Of a DNA stretch of 64,000 nt, positions 7,901-16,553 are shown one piece after another. A model generated the notes under the pieces. It did no database searches. It was not told where the DNA came from and worked only from the letters and a program-made list of their open reading frames with translations. This DNA is from Acetobacter garciniae. Its GTDB lineage: Bacteria > Pseudomonadota > Alphaproteobacteria > Acetobacterales > Acetobacteraceae. The stretch is from positions 768,937-832,936 of the forward strand of contig NZ_JAFVMH010000002.1 of NCBI RefSeq assembly GCF_017377735.1, in the 5' to 3' direction. The stretch's first letter is position 1. Every line of letters begins with the position of its first letter. Position numbers and translations under genes: made by a program.

Positions 7901-8596
7901 ATGCAAAAGCCAGATCTGCTGGTTGTCGAGGACGATCCGGCCCTTGCGCGGCTGATATGTTACAATCTCGAGAAACAGCATTACGTCGTCAGGCACGCAC
8001 CTGACGGGGAAGAGGCCCTGGAGCAGGTACGCAAGCGCCGCCCCGATCTTGTGCTGCTGGACTGGATGCTGCCCGGTATTTCCGGGCTGGAGGTCTGCCG
8101 CCGTCTGCGTGAACAGCCCCGGACGGCGGCGTTGCCCATTCTCATGCTCAGTGCGCGGGGGGAGGAAACCGACAGCGTGCGCGGGCTCGATACCGGGGCG
8201 GATGACTACCTGGTCAAGCCGTTCGGCATGGATGCGCTCTTCGCCCGGGTCAAGGCCATCCTGCGTCGCGCGCCCCCGGCCGACAAGACCTTGCAGTTCG
8301 AGGACCTGAGCATGGACCGCGTCGCCCACAAGGTGGAACGCGGTGGCCGCCTTCTGGCCCTGGGGCCGACCGAATACCGGCTTTTGGAATTCCTGCTGCT
8401 GCACCCCGCGCAGGTCTTCTCGCGCGAGGAACTGCTCAAGCACGCATGGGAGCGCAGTTCCAGCGTGGAATTGCGTACGGTCGATGTGCATATCCGCCGC
8501 CTGCGCCAGACCCTGAACGAAGGGGGCGAGCCGGACCTGATCCGCACCGTCAGGGCACGCGGCTATGCGCTGGACAAACCCACGGAGCAGGACTGA
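7901..8596 (+). CDS. phoB: phosphate regulon response regulator PhoB
   Basis: 231 residues, OmpR/PhoB family. The receiver domain (1-120) has acidic D11/D12, phospho-acceptor D54 in L-L-D-W-M-L-P, and the K-P motif in D-D-Y-L-V-K-P-F-G. The C-terminal winged helix (about 130-225) has the family pattern G-P-T-E-Y-R-L-L-E-F-L and V-D-V-H-I-R-R-L-R-Q. When phosphorylated by PhoR under phosphate limitation it binds PHO boxes and activates phosphate-scavenging genes. phoR begins 27 bases downstream, then pstS and a porin. PHO-like repeats upstream suggest autoregulation. Confidence 0.93.
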   Translation: MQKPDLLVVEDDPALARLICYNLEKQHYVVRHAPDGEEALEQVRKRRPDLVLLDWMLPGISGLEVCRRLREQPRTAALPILMLSARGEETDSVRGLDTGADDYLVKPFGMDALFARVKAILRRAPPADKTLQFEDLSMDRVAHKVERGGRLLALGPTEYRLLEFLLLHPAQVFSREELLKHAWERSSSVELRTVDVHIRRLRQTLNEGGEPDLIRTVRARGYALDKPTEQD

Positions 8597-8623
8597 GCCC
8601 GATTACATGAAGGCGCTCTGATC

Positions 8624-9889
8624 GTGCACGCATGGCTTGCCGCATGCTATGGACTGGTGGGGGGTGGCGTGCTGGTGGCGATGCTGCCAGCCCTTGCGCG
8701 CGCGGTTGTCGGGCGTGGGACAGAAACATCCGTTATCCCCGCCCGGCGCGCCAGCCGGGCGGAAGCCGCGTCCATGACGCTCGAACAGCTTATGGACTGC
8801 CTGCCCGCGGCAACCCTGGCCCTGAACGAAACACGCCAGCCCTGCGTGATATCGCCCGAGGCCCATCGGCAGTTCAAGGACTGCGTGGGCAGTATCATCC
8901 GCCATCCCGCCTTCCAGAACCGGCTGGACCACGTGCTGGCCGATCTGTCCGACAGCCCTGCCCCGGGCGAGGCCGTGGTGGTGCTCGATATTCCCCAGTA
9001 CCGTGTGGTCCGCGCCTGGATGCGCAAGGCCACGGTTCCCTCGGCCCTGGTGCCAGAAGGCTACCGCAAGCCGGGTTTTTCCCCCACCACCCCGACCACG
9101 CTGATTTTTGTCGCCCTGCATGACGAAACCGAGGCTGTCGTGGCCGAACGCCAGCATACGGATTTCGTGGCCTTCGCCAGCCACGAACTGCGCACACCCC
9201 TTGCCGCGCTGCTTGGCTTTATAGAAACCCTTCAGGGCCCGGCGGCTGACGATCCCGCCGCCCAGAAGGAATTTCTGGATATCATGGCCGTGCAGGCCCG
9301 GCGCATGCAGCGCCTGCTGGACAGCCTGCTCTATCTCTCGCGCGTGCAGATGCAGGAACACCTGCGCCCGACCGATGTCGTGGCCGTGGGGGCCTTGTTC
9401 GATCATGTCCGGGCCGAGGCGGCAGGGCTGATGGCGGGCAAGAACGTGCGGCTGGAGGTCACGCCCGGGGCCGAGCCGGGCCTGAGTGTCGCGGGGGACG
9501 AAGTGCAGTTGCAGCAGGTGCTGATGAACCTGATCGAAAACGCGCTGAAATACGGCCTGGCCGATCGTGGCCGGCGCCAGGGCCAGCCCTTGTGCATTAC
9601 CCTGAGCTGCGAACCACCCCCGCCCGATGGCTGCTGGCCGGGGGAACCGGGGGTGCTGCTGAATGTGACCGACACCGGCCCGGGCATACCCGCGCGCCAT
9701 CTCTCGCGCCTGACCGAACGGTTCTACCGTGTGGCCAGAACGGCGGCCAGCGTGCAGGGCAGCGGGCTGGGCCTGGCCATAGTCCAGCATGTCGTCACCC
9801 GCCATGGCGGCCGCTTTGTCGTGGAAAGTGCGGTGGGCAAGGGCACGACATGCCGCATATGGCTGCCGGTTGTCCGCGGCCTGTCATAA
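8624..9889 (+). CDS. phoR: phosphate regulon sensor histidine kinase PhoR
   Basis: 421 residues from a GTG start. One hydrophobic segment at the N-terminus (about 5-28) would anchor it in the inner membrane. A PAS-like region (about 50-165) follows. The HisKA domain has the phospho-acceptor H187 in F-A-S-H-E-L-R-T-P. The HATPase domain has N-L-I-E-N-A-L-K-Y-G (N box), D-T-G-P-G-I-P (G1) and G-S-G-L-G-L-A-I-V (G2). It phosphorylates PhoB when external phosphate is low, normally under control of PstSCAB-PhoU. Only pstS of that set is nearby. Its stop codon lies inside the PHO-box array that precedes pstS. Confidence 0.9.
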   Translation: MHAWLAACYGLVGGGVLVAMLPALARAVVGRGTETSVIPARRASRAEAASMTLEQLMDCLPAATLALNETRQPCVISPEAHRQFKDCVGSIIRHPAFQNRLDHVLADLSDSPAPGEAVVVLDIPQYRVVRAWMRKATVPSALVPEGYRKPGFSPTTPTTLIFVALHDETEAVVAERQHTDFVAFASHELRTPLAALLGFIETLQGPAADDPAAQKEFLDIMAVQARRMQRLLDSLLYLSRVQMQEHLRPTDVVAVGALFDHVRAEAAGLMAGKNVRLEVTPGAEPGLSVAGDEVQLQQVLMNLIENALKYGLADRGRRQGQPLCITLSCEPPPPDGCWPGEPGVLLNVTDTGPGIPARHLSRLTERFYRVARTAASVQGSGLGLAIVQHVVTRHGGRFVVESAVGKGTTCRIWLPVVRGLS

Positions 9890-9921
9890 AACCGTAACGG
9901 AACTGTCCTGAAAACATCACA
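9881..9921 (+). promoter_or_regulatory. PHO-box array upstream of pstS
   Basis: Four successive 11-base units begin at 9881, 9892, 9903 and 9914. The first (CTGTCATAAAA) and third (CTGTCCTGAAA) match the PHO-box half-site well; the second and fourth (CCGTAAC, ACATCAC) match as the degenerate partners. The array ends 79 bases before the pstS start and overlaps the phoR stop codon (9887-9889). Confidence 0.7.
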
Positions 9922-10000
9922 CCGTTTTGGTGTTTGCTCCTTTAAGCACCGGGGGCGCGGCATTGTGTCGCAGGCTCACTGCTAAGGGATTATAGCAACA

Positions 10001-11023
10001 ATGCGTCTCTCAATCAGGTCCGGAGTATGTCTGGCAGCCGTTACGTGCCTTCTGGCCGCCCATCCCGCGATATCCCGGGCTGAAAGCGTGACCGGCGCGG
10101 GTTCCAGCTTTGCTGCCCCCATCTATGGCGCCTGGAGTGCAGCGGCCCAGTCCGCCACCGGCGTGACCGTCAATTATCAGAGCGTGGGCTCCAGCGCAGG
10201 CCAGAACCAGATCCTGGCCGGCACTGTCGATTTCGGCGCCTCCGACGCGCCCATGGATGTCCAGAAGCTCGAATCCGGGCACCTGTTCCAGTTCCCCACC
10301 GTCATGGGCGGGATTGTGCCGGTGGTGAACATCCCGGGCATGAAGGCCGATGCGATCACCCTCGACGGTGCCGTGCTGGCCGGGATCTACGCCGGTGACA
10401 TCACCGCCTGGAACGATGCCAAGATCGCAGCGCTCAACCCCGGCGTGACCCTGCCTGACACCGCGATCGCGCCGGTGCACCGGGCCGATGGTTCGGGCAC
10501 CACCTTCGTCTTCACCTCCTACCTTGCGGGTTCTTCCGATAGCTGGAAGCAGAACCAGGGTGCGGGTACCTCCATCAGCTGGCCGGGTGGCCTGGGTGCG
10601 CGTGGCAATGACGGCGTCGCCTCCACCGTGCGCAACACCGAAGGGGCTATCGGCTACGTGGAATTCGCCTATGCCAGCCGCAACCACCTGACGACCGTGC
10701 GCCTCAAGAACCGTGCCGGCACCAATGTCGCAGCAGGCCTGGACAGCTTCTCCCACGCAGCGGAAGCCGCGGATTGGAAAAATGCTTCGCATTTCGCGGT
10801 GGATCTGCTGAACACGCCCGGCAAGAACGCCTGGCCCATCGTGTCGGCCACCTATGTGCTGGTGCCCCTGCCCGCACGCAACCCCTCGCGCGATGCGGCG
10901 GTGCAGAGCTTCTTCGCCTGGGATTTCGCCAATGGCGACAGCACGGCCGAAAAGCTTGATTACGTGCCGCTGCCCAAGGCCGTGAAGGACAGCATCATCG
11001 CTGCCTGGAAAAGCGGAAAATAA
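10001..11023 (+). CDS. pstS: periplasmic phosphate-binding protein PstS
   Basis: 340 residues. A Sec signal peptide ends near A-I-S-R-A-E (about residue 27). The mature N-terminus V-T-G-A-G-S-S-F-A-A-P-I-Y is the PstS hallmark. Phosphate-contacting loops are visible: G-S-S-A-G (about 63-67), D-F-G-A-S-D-A-P-M (77-85) and R-A-D-G-S-G-T-T-F (about 161-169). It captures phosphate for the PstCAB ABC transporter, whose genes are not next to it, which is unusual for this family. It is preceded by a PHO-box array and followed by a hairpin terminator and a porin gene with its own PHO-like repeats. Confidence 0.94.
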   Translation: MRLSIRSGVCLAAVTCLLAAHPAISRAESVTGAGSSFAAPIYGAWSAAAQSATGVTVNYQSVGSSAGQNQILAGTVDFGASDAPMDVQKLESGHLFQFPTVMGGIVPVVNIPGMKADAITLDGAVLAGIYAGDITAWNDAKIAALNPGVTLPDTAIAPVHRADGSGTTFVFTSYLAGSSDSWKQNQGAGTSISWPGGLGARGNDGVASTVRNTEGAIGYVEFAYASRNHLTTVRLKNRAGTNVAAGLDSFSHAAEAADWKNASHFAVDLLNTPGKNAWPIVSATYVLVPLPARNPSRDAAVQSFFAWDFANGDSTAEKLDYVPLPKAVKDSIIAAWKSGK

Positions 11024-11069
11024 AATAATTCAAGTAATTTAATAGAACGATCCGGACGTGTTTGTCCAA

Positions 11070-11102
11070 GAAAGCGGCTTTGGCATACAAGGCCGCTTTT
11101 TT
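11070..11102 (+). terminator. rho-independent terminator after pstS
   Basis: The hairpin arms AAAGCGGC (11071-11078) and GCCGCTTT (11092-11099) flank a short loop and run into a T tract (11097-11102). It lies 48 bases past the pstS stop. Confidence 0.8.
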
Positions 11103-11109
11103 AATAAAT

Positions 11110-11142
11110 CCGTCATGCAACTATCATCGAAGCGTCACACGC
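11110..11142 (+). promoter_or_regulatory. putative PHO box upstream of the porin gene
   Basis: Three 11-base phased heptamers, CCGTCAT (11110), CTATCAT (11121) and GCGTCAC (11132), lie just after the pstS terminator and 57 bases before the porin start. The spacing and TCAT/TCAC ends fit PhoB binding. Confidence 0.6.
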
Positions 11143-11198
11143 AAGGCGGAACAGGCACGATATCCATCGCTCACCGTTTCAGTTTTGGAATCGCCCAG

Positions 11199-12935
11199 AT
11201 GCGTCGTAATTCATTTTTTCCCTCTCTTGCTTTTTCCGCAGCCCTTATGGCGGGAATTGCCCCGATCGCGCAGGCAGCGCCGTCCGACGATGCGCAGCTC
11301 AGCGCGCTGAAAGCGGAAATGGCCGAAATGCGCCGCGAGATGATGGGCCAGATCTCATCCCTCAAGGCCCAGCTTGCCAAAAACGAAACCAACCAGAAAC
11401 ATCTCGGCTCGCGCCTGAACGATGTGGCCAACCGTCGCGGTGGCGCCTATCACAGCCAGGTGGCCTCGGGCCCGGCTGAAACCGGCGTGCAGTTCGGCGA
11501 AGAAGCGCCCCCGCACAAGAATATCCTGGCGGCGTCGGGCATTGGCCGTCCGCCTTCGGACCGTGGCGACACCATGTCGTGGAAGGATTTTCGCGCTGCC
11601 ACCCAGGCTGATGAGGAAGTACGCGTCGGCGGCATGATCGTGGGCTTTCCCAAAGGGCGCTTCACGATTTCATCCGAAGACGGCGCTTACGGCTTCTCGG
11701 TCGGCCTTGCTTTCCATGAAGACTTCGGCGGTTTCCTGGGCAGCGGTCCGCGCGGCAACGAAACACGGGGTGATTTTTCGAGCTTTACCGAAAACGCCCG
11801 TCGTATCCGTATTCCGTTCACCTTCCGCTACAAGGACTGGGTGGCCAACGTAACGCCTGACTTCGGCGCGGGCAGTGCGGATGGCGCGGCAACGGACCAG
11901 ACCCTGTATGAAGCCAACCTGAACTATACGGGCCTGCACAACACGATCCTGACGGTCGGTTACTTCCAGCCCCGCGTGACGGAAGAAGACTCCGAAAGCT
12001 CGAACGATTTTGAAATGATGGAACGTCCGGCCATTACCGATGCCGTGCGCAAGATCGCCGCAGGTGACGCCCGCTTCAGCTTCGGCGGCCTGCATTACGA
12101 AAAGCGCTGGTGGATTGCGGCCTACTTTACGGGGCAGAGCTTCGGCAACAGGTCGGCACTCAGCAGTGGCAGCGGTATTGTCAACAGCCAGACCGGTGGC
12201 ACGTTCCGTGCGGCGGGCCGCCCCTATATGTCCAAGGATATCGATCTGCATGTTGGCGTGTCCGCCATCAGCGCGTTCAAGGTCGCCGCAACCTGTGCAA
12301 CCGGCAGCAATGCTGCGTGCTCGCGCAGCTTCAGCTTCGGACAGTCGCCCGAGGTCAACCTGACGACCACCAACCTGGCGGTGGCCGCGGTCAGCAACGC
12401 ATCCTCTGTCTGGGCTGCCGGCCCGGAACTGGGTTTCCGTTGGAAAAACCTGCTGTTGAAGGGTGAATACTACCATATCGGTGTCACGCGCGGCGATGCG
12501 GCGAATGTTGCGGGGCAGAACAATCAGGGTACCGTCAACCTCGAAGGGTATTATGGGTCCGCCAATTATACCCTGTTCGGCAAAGGGCGCGCCTATAACG
12601 AGAAGGAAGGTGCATTTGGTGCGCCGGGTGTCGAGCACGAGTTTGATCCGCGGCACGGCAGCTGGGGCGCGCTTGAGCTGACCGGTCGTTACAGCGTTAC
12701 GGATTTTCATGACGTGGGCATTACGGGCGTGTCCAGCGGCGCTGGTATCGCCAACGGAACCCAGCAGACGGTCTGGTCCGGTGGCCTGAACTGGTATCCG
12801 AACCGTCATTTCCGCGTCATGCTTGATTTCAACCATTTCATGGTGACCGGCAACGGCAACACGTCGGCTGCCGTGATCAACGAATACGGTCGCACCGGCA
12901 ATTCGCTGGCAGCGCGTGTTCAGGCGGCGTTCTGA
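11199..12935 (+). CDS. OprO/OprP-type phosphate-selective porin
   Basis: 578 residues from the ATG at 11199, chosen because it starts a clean signal peptide (M-R-R-N-S, hydrophobic, A-Q-A-A-P). The mature N-terminus is a charged coiled coil (about residues 30-75, with L-x-x-x-M-x-x-M-R-R-E heptads) as in porins tethered to peptidoglycan. The rest is a beta barrel with the Porin_O_P layout, including Y-T-G-L-H-N-T-I-L-T-V-G-Y-F-Q-P and a terminal aromatic (Q-A-A-F). It would admit phosphate or polyphosphate across the outer membrane. Position after phoBR-pstS with its own PHO-like repeats supports induction by phosphate starvation. Exact selectivity is not proven. Confidence 0.85.
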   Translation: MRRNSFFPSLAFSAALMAGIAPIAQAAPSDDAQLSALKAEMAEMRREMMGQISSLKAQLAKNETNQKHLGSRLNDVANRRGGAYHSQVASGPAETGVQFGEEAPPHKNILAASGIGRPPSDRGDTMSWKDFRAATQADEEVRVGGMIVGFPKGRFTISSEDGAYGFSVGLAFHEDFGGFLGSGPRGNETRGDFSSFTENARRIRIPFTFRYKDWVANVTPDFGAGSADGAATDQTLYEANLNYTGLHNTILTVGYFQPRVTEEDSESSNDFEMMERPAITDAVRKIAAGDARFSFGGLHYEKRWWIAAYFTGQSFGNRSALSSGSGIVNSQTGGTFRAAGRPYMSKDIDLHVGVSAISAFKVAATCATGSNAACSRSFSFGQSPEVNLTTTNLAVAAVSNASSVWAAGPELGFRWKNLLLKGEYYHIGVTRGDAANVAGQNNQGTVNLEGYYGSANYTLFGKGRAYNEKEGAFGAPGVEHEFDPRHGSWGALELTGRYSVTDFHDVGITGVSSGAGIANGTQQTVWSGGLNWYPNRHFRVMLDFNHFMVTGNGNTSAAVINEYGRTGNSLAARVQAAF

Positions 12936-12975
12936 TTTAAGCCAGAGGCACAGTATTTCAGCATGGTTTTAACGG

Positions 12976-13008
12976 AAACGGGCCATTCCAGCGGAATGGC
13001 CCGTTTTT
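12976..13008 (+). terminator. rho-independent terminator after the porin
   Basis: A perfect 14-bp stem (AAACGGGCCATTCC with GGAATGGCCCGTTT), 3-base loop, followed by T residues. It may also serve the convergent gene ending at 13049, since the stem begins with A residues. Confidence 0.9.
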
Positions 13009-13048
13009 CTTTACAAAAGATTCTGGGGCGCGGGCAAGGCTGCGCCGT

Positions 13049-13606
13049 TTAACGGGGGCCGTAATAGCCAGGCCCATACCCGCCCGAGCCATAAGGCCCA
13101 GGAGCGTAGCCGCCGGGCGCATAGCCACCCCCGCCGTAATTGCCCTGCCCGTAATATCCGCCGGGGGCCGGGGCGTTATAGACAGGCGGGACGCCGGGAA
13201 TGACGTTGTGGTAGGCCGCCATGCATTGCACATAGGCATTGTTGTACTGGACCTGAATGCCGCGCTGGCGGCCCTGGGAATAGGCACCCCCGCCAATGCC
13301 ACCGCCCACGGCACCCGCCGCGGCCCCGATCCCCGCACCCGTGCCGCCACCCACGGCGGCCCCGAGCCCGGCCCCCAGTGCGGTTGCCGCTATGCCGCCG
13401 ATCAGGGCTTTTTCGTTCTGGTGGGCGGCCTGGCCCCGCACGGCCTGTTCGGCCTGCGAGCGGCAGAAATTCTGTTCCTGCACGAAGGTGCCGTAATCCT
13501 TCCCCGGGGTGGGCAGGACCTGAACGGTAGGGCCCATGGGGGTTTCGGCGCAAGCACTCAGCAGTAAGACCGGTATTACCGCAAGGAACGCTTTGTTCGG
13601 GAGCAT
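13049..13606 (-). CDS. glycine-zipper lipoprotein
   Basis: 185 residues from the ATG at 13606, which gives a signal peptide with lipobox L-L-S-A-C (about residue 18). Two cysteines follow in the mature part (F-C-R-S-Q near 50, V-Q-C-M-A near 128). The centre (about 68-110) is a glycine-zipper membrane segment of repeated G-x-x-x-G and A-x-x-x-G (G-L-G-A-A-V-G-G-G-T-G-A-G-I-G). The C-terminal 50 residues are Gly/Tyr/Pro-rich (G-G-Y-A-P-G-G-Y). Such proteins sit in the outer membrane of many proteobacteria; function is unclear. Its end is convergent with the porin gene. Confidence 0.75.
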   Translation of the reverse strand: MLPNKAFLAVIPVLLLSACAETPMGPTVQVLPTPGKDYGTFVQEQNFCRSQAEQAVRGQAAHQNEKALIGGIAATALGAGLGAAVGGGTGAGIGAAAGAVGGGIGGGAYSQGRQRGIQVQYNNAYVQCMAAYHNVIPGVPPVYNAPAPGGYYGQGNYGGGGYAPGGYAPGPYGSGGYGPGYYGPR

Positions 13607-13880
13607 ATGGTGTTTTTCCCTCTGGTTTTCGCTACGGAATACAATCCGCAAATATGTCATTTTTCAGGTGAATGCAGCCGTGCAACGCGCAAGCCCGTGG
13701 CGGCGTTGCACGGCCTTGCCACCCGCGCACGGCCCGCTTGCGAAGGGGTGCGACACCGCAAGGATGCGAGGCCGCCATCATGAGCCTGAATGCTTATGAA
13801 AGGTTTTAAAGCCTGTTTTAAAAAGCCCCATCATCGGCCGCCTGATACGCGTTTGTGGCATATCGCCATGCGTGGCCCGT

Positions 13881-15218
13881 TCAGGGGCGTGCCGCAAGGT
13901 TGGTGACAAGAAGCTGGTTGATCCGGAACCCCTCCACATCCACCACTTCGAAACGGAAGCCCGCGGCATCCACCCGGTCGGTCCTGCGGGCCATGCGGCG
14001 CAGGCGGTGCATGACAAAGCCGCCGATCGTATCGAACTGTTCGTGGCCGGGCAGGGCGGTAATCTGCAATTCGCGAATGACATCGCCAATGGGGGCGGCG
14101 CCATCCACCAGCCAGGACTTTTCGTCGCGCCTGACAATGGCCTGTTCTTCGAACGGGCTGGCCAGCCCGTCCATCAGCACGCCCATGATATCCTTGAAGG
14201 TGATCAGCCCCACGACCAGCCCGTATTCGTTCACGATCAGGGCAAAGCCGGTACCATGGCTGTCGAACTGGGCCAGCGTGTCCCACAGGTGCAGCGTTTC
14301 GGGGACGGACAGCACATCGCGCCGCATGCGGGCTATGGGGTTGTCCGTCGCCTTGCCCCGTGGCGCGTCGGCAGGGTTGACCACGGAGGCCAGCACGTCT
14401 TCTGAGCGGATGGAGCCGATAACCCTGTCCAGCCCGCCATTGCACAGCGGATAGCGCGAATACGGGGCCGCGCGCACCTTGTCGTAATTATGCTCGGGCG
14501 TATCCTGTATATCCAGAAACACGATTTCATCACGCGGGGTCATGGCGGAGGTGACGGAACGGTCCTGCAACGCCAGCACGTTGCCGATCATCTGGTGTTC
14601 CTGCTGCAACAGCGCGCCCGACGCCGTGCCCGCCGCCAGGATGGCGTGCAGGTCTTCGGGGGTGACGGGCTCCACGGCGGAGGCTGCGGGAATTTTCAGC
14701 GCACTGAGGATCGCATCGGAAATCTTGGAAAAAATCCAGACGAACGGGTAGAGCACGCGCAAGGCCAGCCGCAGGAACCAGCCCACGGACAGCCCGACCT
14801 TGTCGGGGTTGTTCATGGCCACGCGCTTGGGCAGAAGGTCCGCGAACAGCACGAACATGCCGGTCACGAACACAAAGCAGAAAGCCGAAGACAGGTTCTG
14901 CGCGCGCCACGCCGACAGGCCCCAGCCTTGCAGGCTTTGCGCCAGAGGGGGGGCCAGCATTTCGGAACTGACAATACCGCCCAGAATGCCCACCCCGTTC
15001 AGGCAGATCTGGATCGCGGTCATGACCTGTCCGCTATTGCGGCGCAGGGCAAGGAAGGCCTGCGCCTTGCGGTCGCCTGCATCCGCACGGGTGCGCAGCC
15101 TGACCTCACGCGCGGCGGCGAAGGAAATTTCGGACAGGGAAATAAGGACGCTGAAGGCGATCAACAGCACCAGGGCCAGCAGGCCCATAAAAAACAGAAG
15201 CACGAGAATATCCGGCAC
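13881..15218 (-). CDS. hemolysin-C/CorC-family membrane protein (DUF21-CBS)
   Basis: 445 residues. The N-terminal CNNM/DUF21 membrane domain (about 1-190) has four hydrophobic segments and the S-E-I-S-F-A-A-A-R motif. Two CBS domains follow (about 215-335; M-T-P-R-D-E-I-V-F-L-D near 230), and a CorC_HlyC domain ends the protein (about 350-440, with D-G-A-A-P-I-G-D and T-I-G-G-F-V-M-H-R-L). Relatives are linked to Mg2+ or Co2+ efflux or resistance; the old name hemolysin is not a reliable function. It is a single gene, divergent from the acuI-like gene. Confidence 0.85.
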   Translation of the reverse strand: MPDILVLLFFMGLLALVLLIAFSVLISLSEISFAAAREVRLRTRADAGDRKAQAFLALRRNSGQVMTAIQICLNGVGILGGIVSSEMLAPPLAQSLQGWGLSAWRAQNLSSAFCFVFVTGMFVLFADLLPKRVAMNNPDKVGLSVGWFLRLALRVLYPFVWIFSKISDAILSALKIPAASAVEPVTPEDLHAILAAGTASGALLQQEHQMIGNVLALQDRSVTSAMTPRDEIVFLDIQDTPEHNYDKVRAAPYSRYPLCNGGLDRVIGSIRSEDVLASVVNPADAPRGKATDNPIARMRRDVLSVPETLHLWDTLAQFDSHGTGFALIVNEYGLVVGLITFKDIMGVLMDGLASPFEEQAIVRRDEKSWLVDGAAPIGDVIRELQITALPGHEQFDTIGGFVMHRLRRMARRTDRVDAAGFRFEVVDVEGFRINQLLVTNLAARP

Positions 15219-15437
15219 GAAGTGGGCCTTGCGGCCAATTTACCCAATCATAGTCCTGCCCGGTCGCGATCCCTAATGTATTTTTGAAAGGGGCAGGGGT
15301 GCGGATGGCTTCAAAAAACTGTCAGCAACGCGACAGGGGGGCTTTGCTGGCGTTAGTGCTGCGCTACCGTGCGCGTAAAGGGGGCGCATGGGCGGCCTTG
15401 TGCCGTTTTTCCCTGTTCTGACATGACGGAATATAGA

Positions 15438-16421
15438 ATGTTCGAGGCGCTGTACGTCGAAAAAACTCCAGCCGGGCAGACAACCACCCTGCGGCAACTC
15501 TCCGAACAGGATTTGCCCCAGGGCGATGTGACAATCCGCGCCCGCTGGTCTGACCTGAATTACAAGGATGCCCTGGCCGTGACCGGGCGCGGCCCCGTTG
15601 TGCGGACATGGCCCATGGTGCCGGGCATCGACTGCGCGGGTGTGGTGGAAAGTTCCTCCAGCCCTGCCTTTACTCCGGGGCAGGAGGTCGTGCTGAACGG
15701 CTGCGGGGCGGGGGAACTGCACTGGGGCGGCTTTGCCCAGCGCGTGCGCGTGCCCGCGCAATGGCTGGTGCCCCTGCCGGCGGGGCTGAGCGCATACCAT
15801 GCCATGGCGCTGGGTACGGCGGGTTTTACGGCCATGCTGTGCGTGCTCGCCCTTGAGCGCGAAGGCGTCAAACCCGCCAGCGGCCCGGTTCTGGTCACGG
15901 GGGCAACGGGTGGGGTCGGCAGCATTGCCGTCATGCTTCTGGCAGGCCTGGGGTACCAGGTGGTGGCGGTTACGGGTCGGCTTGCCGAACAGCCCTACCT
16001 GCATGCGCTGGGTGCGCAGGACGTGCTGCCCCGCGCGCATTTCGAAGCCCCCTTGCGCCCGTTGGAAAAAGCCCGCTGGGCCGGCGCGGTGGATGTTGTT
16101 GGTGGCCATGTGCTGGCGGCCGTATGTGCCTCCATGCGGCCTTCGGGCGTGGTGACGGCCTGCGGGCTGGCCGGGGGCATGGATTTTCCCGCAACTGTCG
16201 CCCCCTTTATCCTGCGCGGGGTGACACTGGTGGGGATCGACAGCGTGACCTGCCCGCCCGCGCTCAGGCTGGCGGCGTGGCAACGCCTGGCGGAGGTAAT
16301 AGACCCCGCCAAACTGGATACGCTGACACGCTGCGTGCCGCTGGCCGATGTGCCGCAGGCGGCACTCGACCTGCTCGAAGGCCGGAGCAAGGGACGTATC
16401 GTGGTCGATATTCCGCAGTAA
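15438..16421 (+). CDS. acuI: YhdH/AcuI-family NADPH-dependent acryloyl-CoA reductase-like oxidoreductase
   Basis: 327 residues from the ATG at 15438; another ATG lies five codons upstream, but relatives begin M-F-x-A-L. Medium-chain reductase without the zinc ligands. The N-terminal GroES-like part carries W-S-D-L-N-Y-K-D-A-L and P-G-I-D-C-A-G-V-V. The Rossmann part has V-T-G-A-T-G-G-V-G-S-I-A-V. The end G-R-S-K-G-R-I-V-V-D-I is typical of YhdH/AcuI. These enzymes reduce acryloyl-CoA with NADPH or act as quinone oxidoreductases. No pathway partner is adjacent. Confidence 0.82.
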   Translation: MFEALYVEKTPAGQTTTLRQLSEQDLPQGDVTIRARWSDLNYKDALAVTGRGPVVRTWPMVPGIDCAGVVESSSSPAFTPGQEVVLNGCGAGELHWGGFAQRVRVPAQWLVPLPAGLSAYHAMALGTAGFTAMLCVLALEREGVKPASGPVLVTGATGGVGSIAVMLLAGLGYQVVAVTGRLAEQPYLHALGAQDVLPRAHFEAPLRPLEKARWAGAVDVVGGHVLAAVCASMRPSGVVTACGLAGGMDFPATVAPFILRGVTLVGIDSVTCPPALRLAAWQRLAEVIDPAKLDTLTRCVPLADVPQAALDLLEGRSKGRIVVDIPQ

Positions 16422-16553
16422 AACCGGCAGTAAAACCGGGCGGGATGGCGTGGAGCGAAGCCACGCAAACGCCCGGTGAAAGCCAGCCCCGCCCGCGACC
16501 GGCCGGGCTTCACCCGCCCTGACCCGGGGCGGGGGTATAATCAGCCGGCTACT

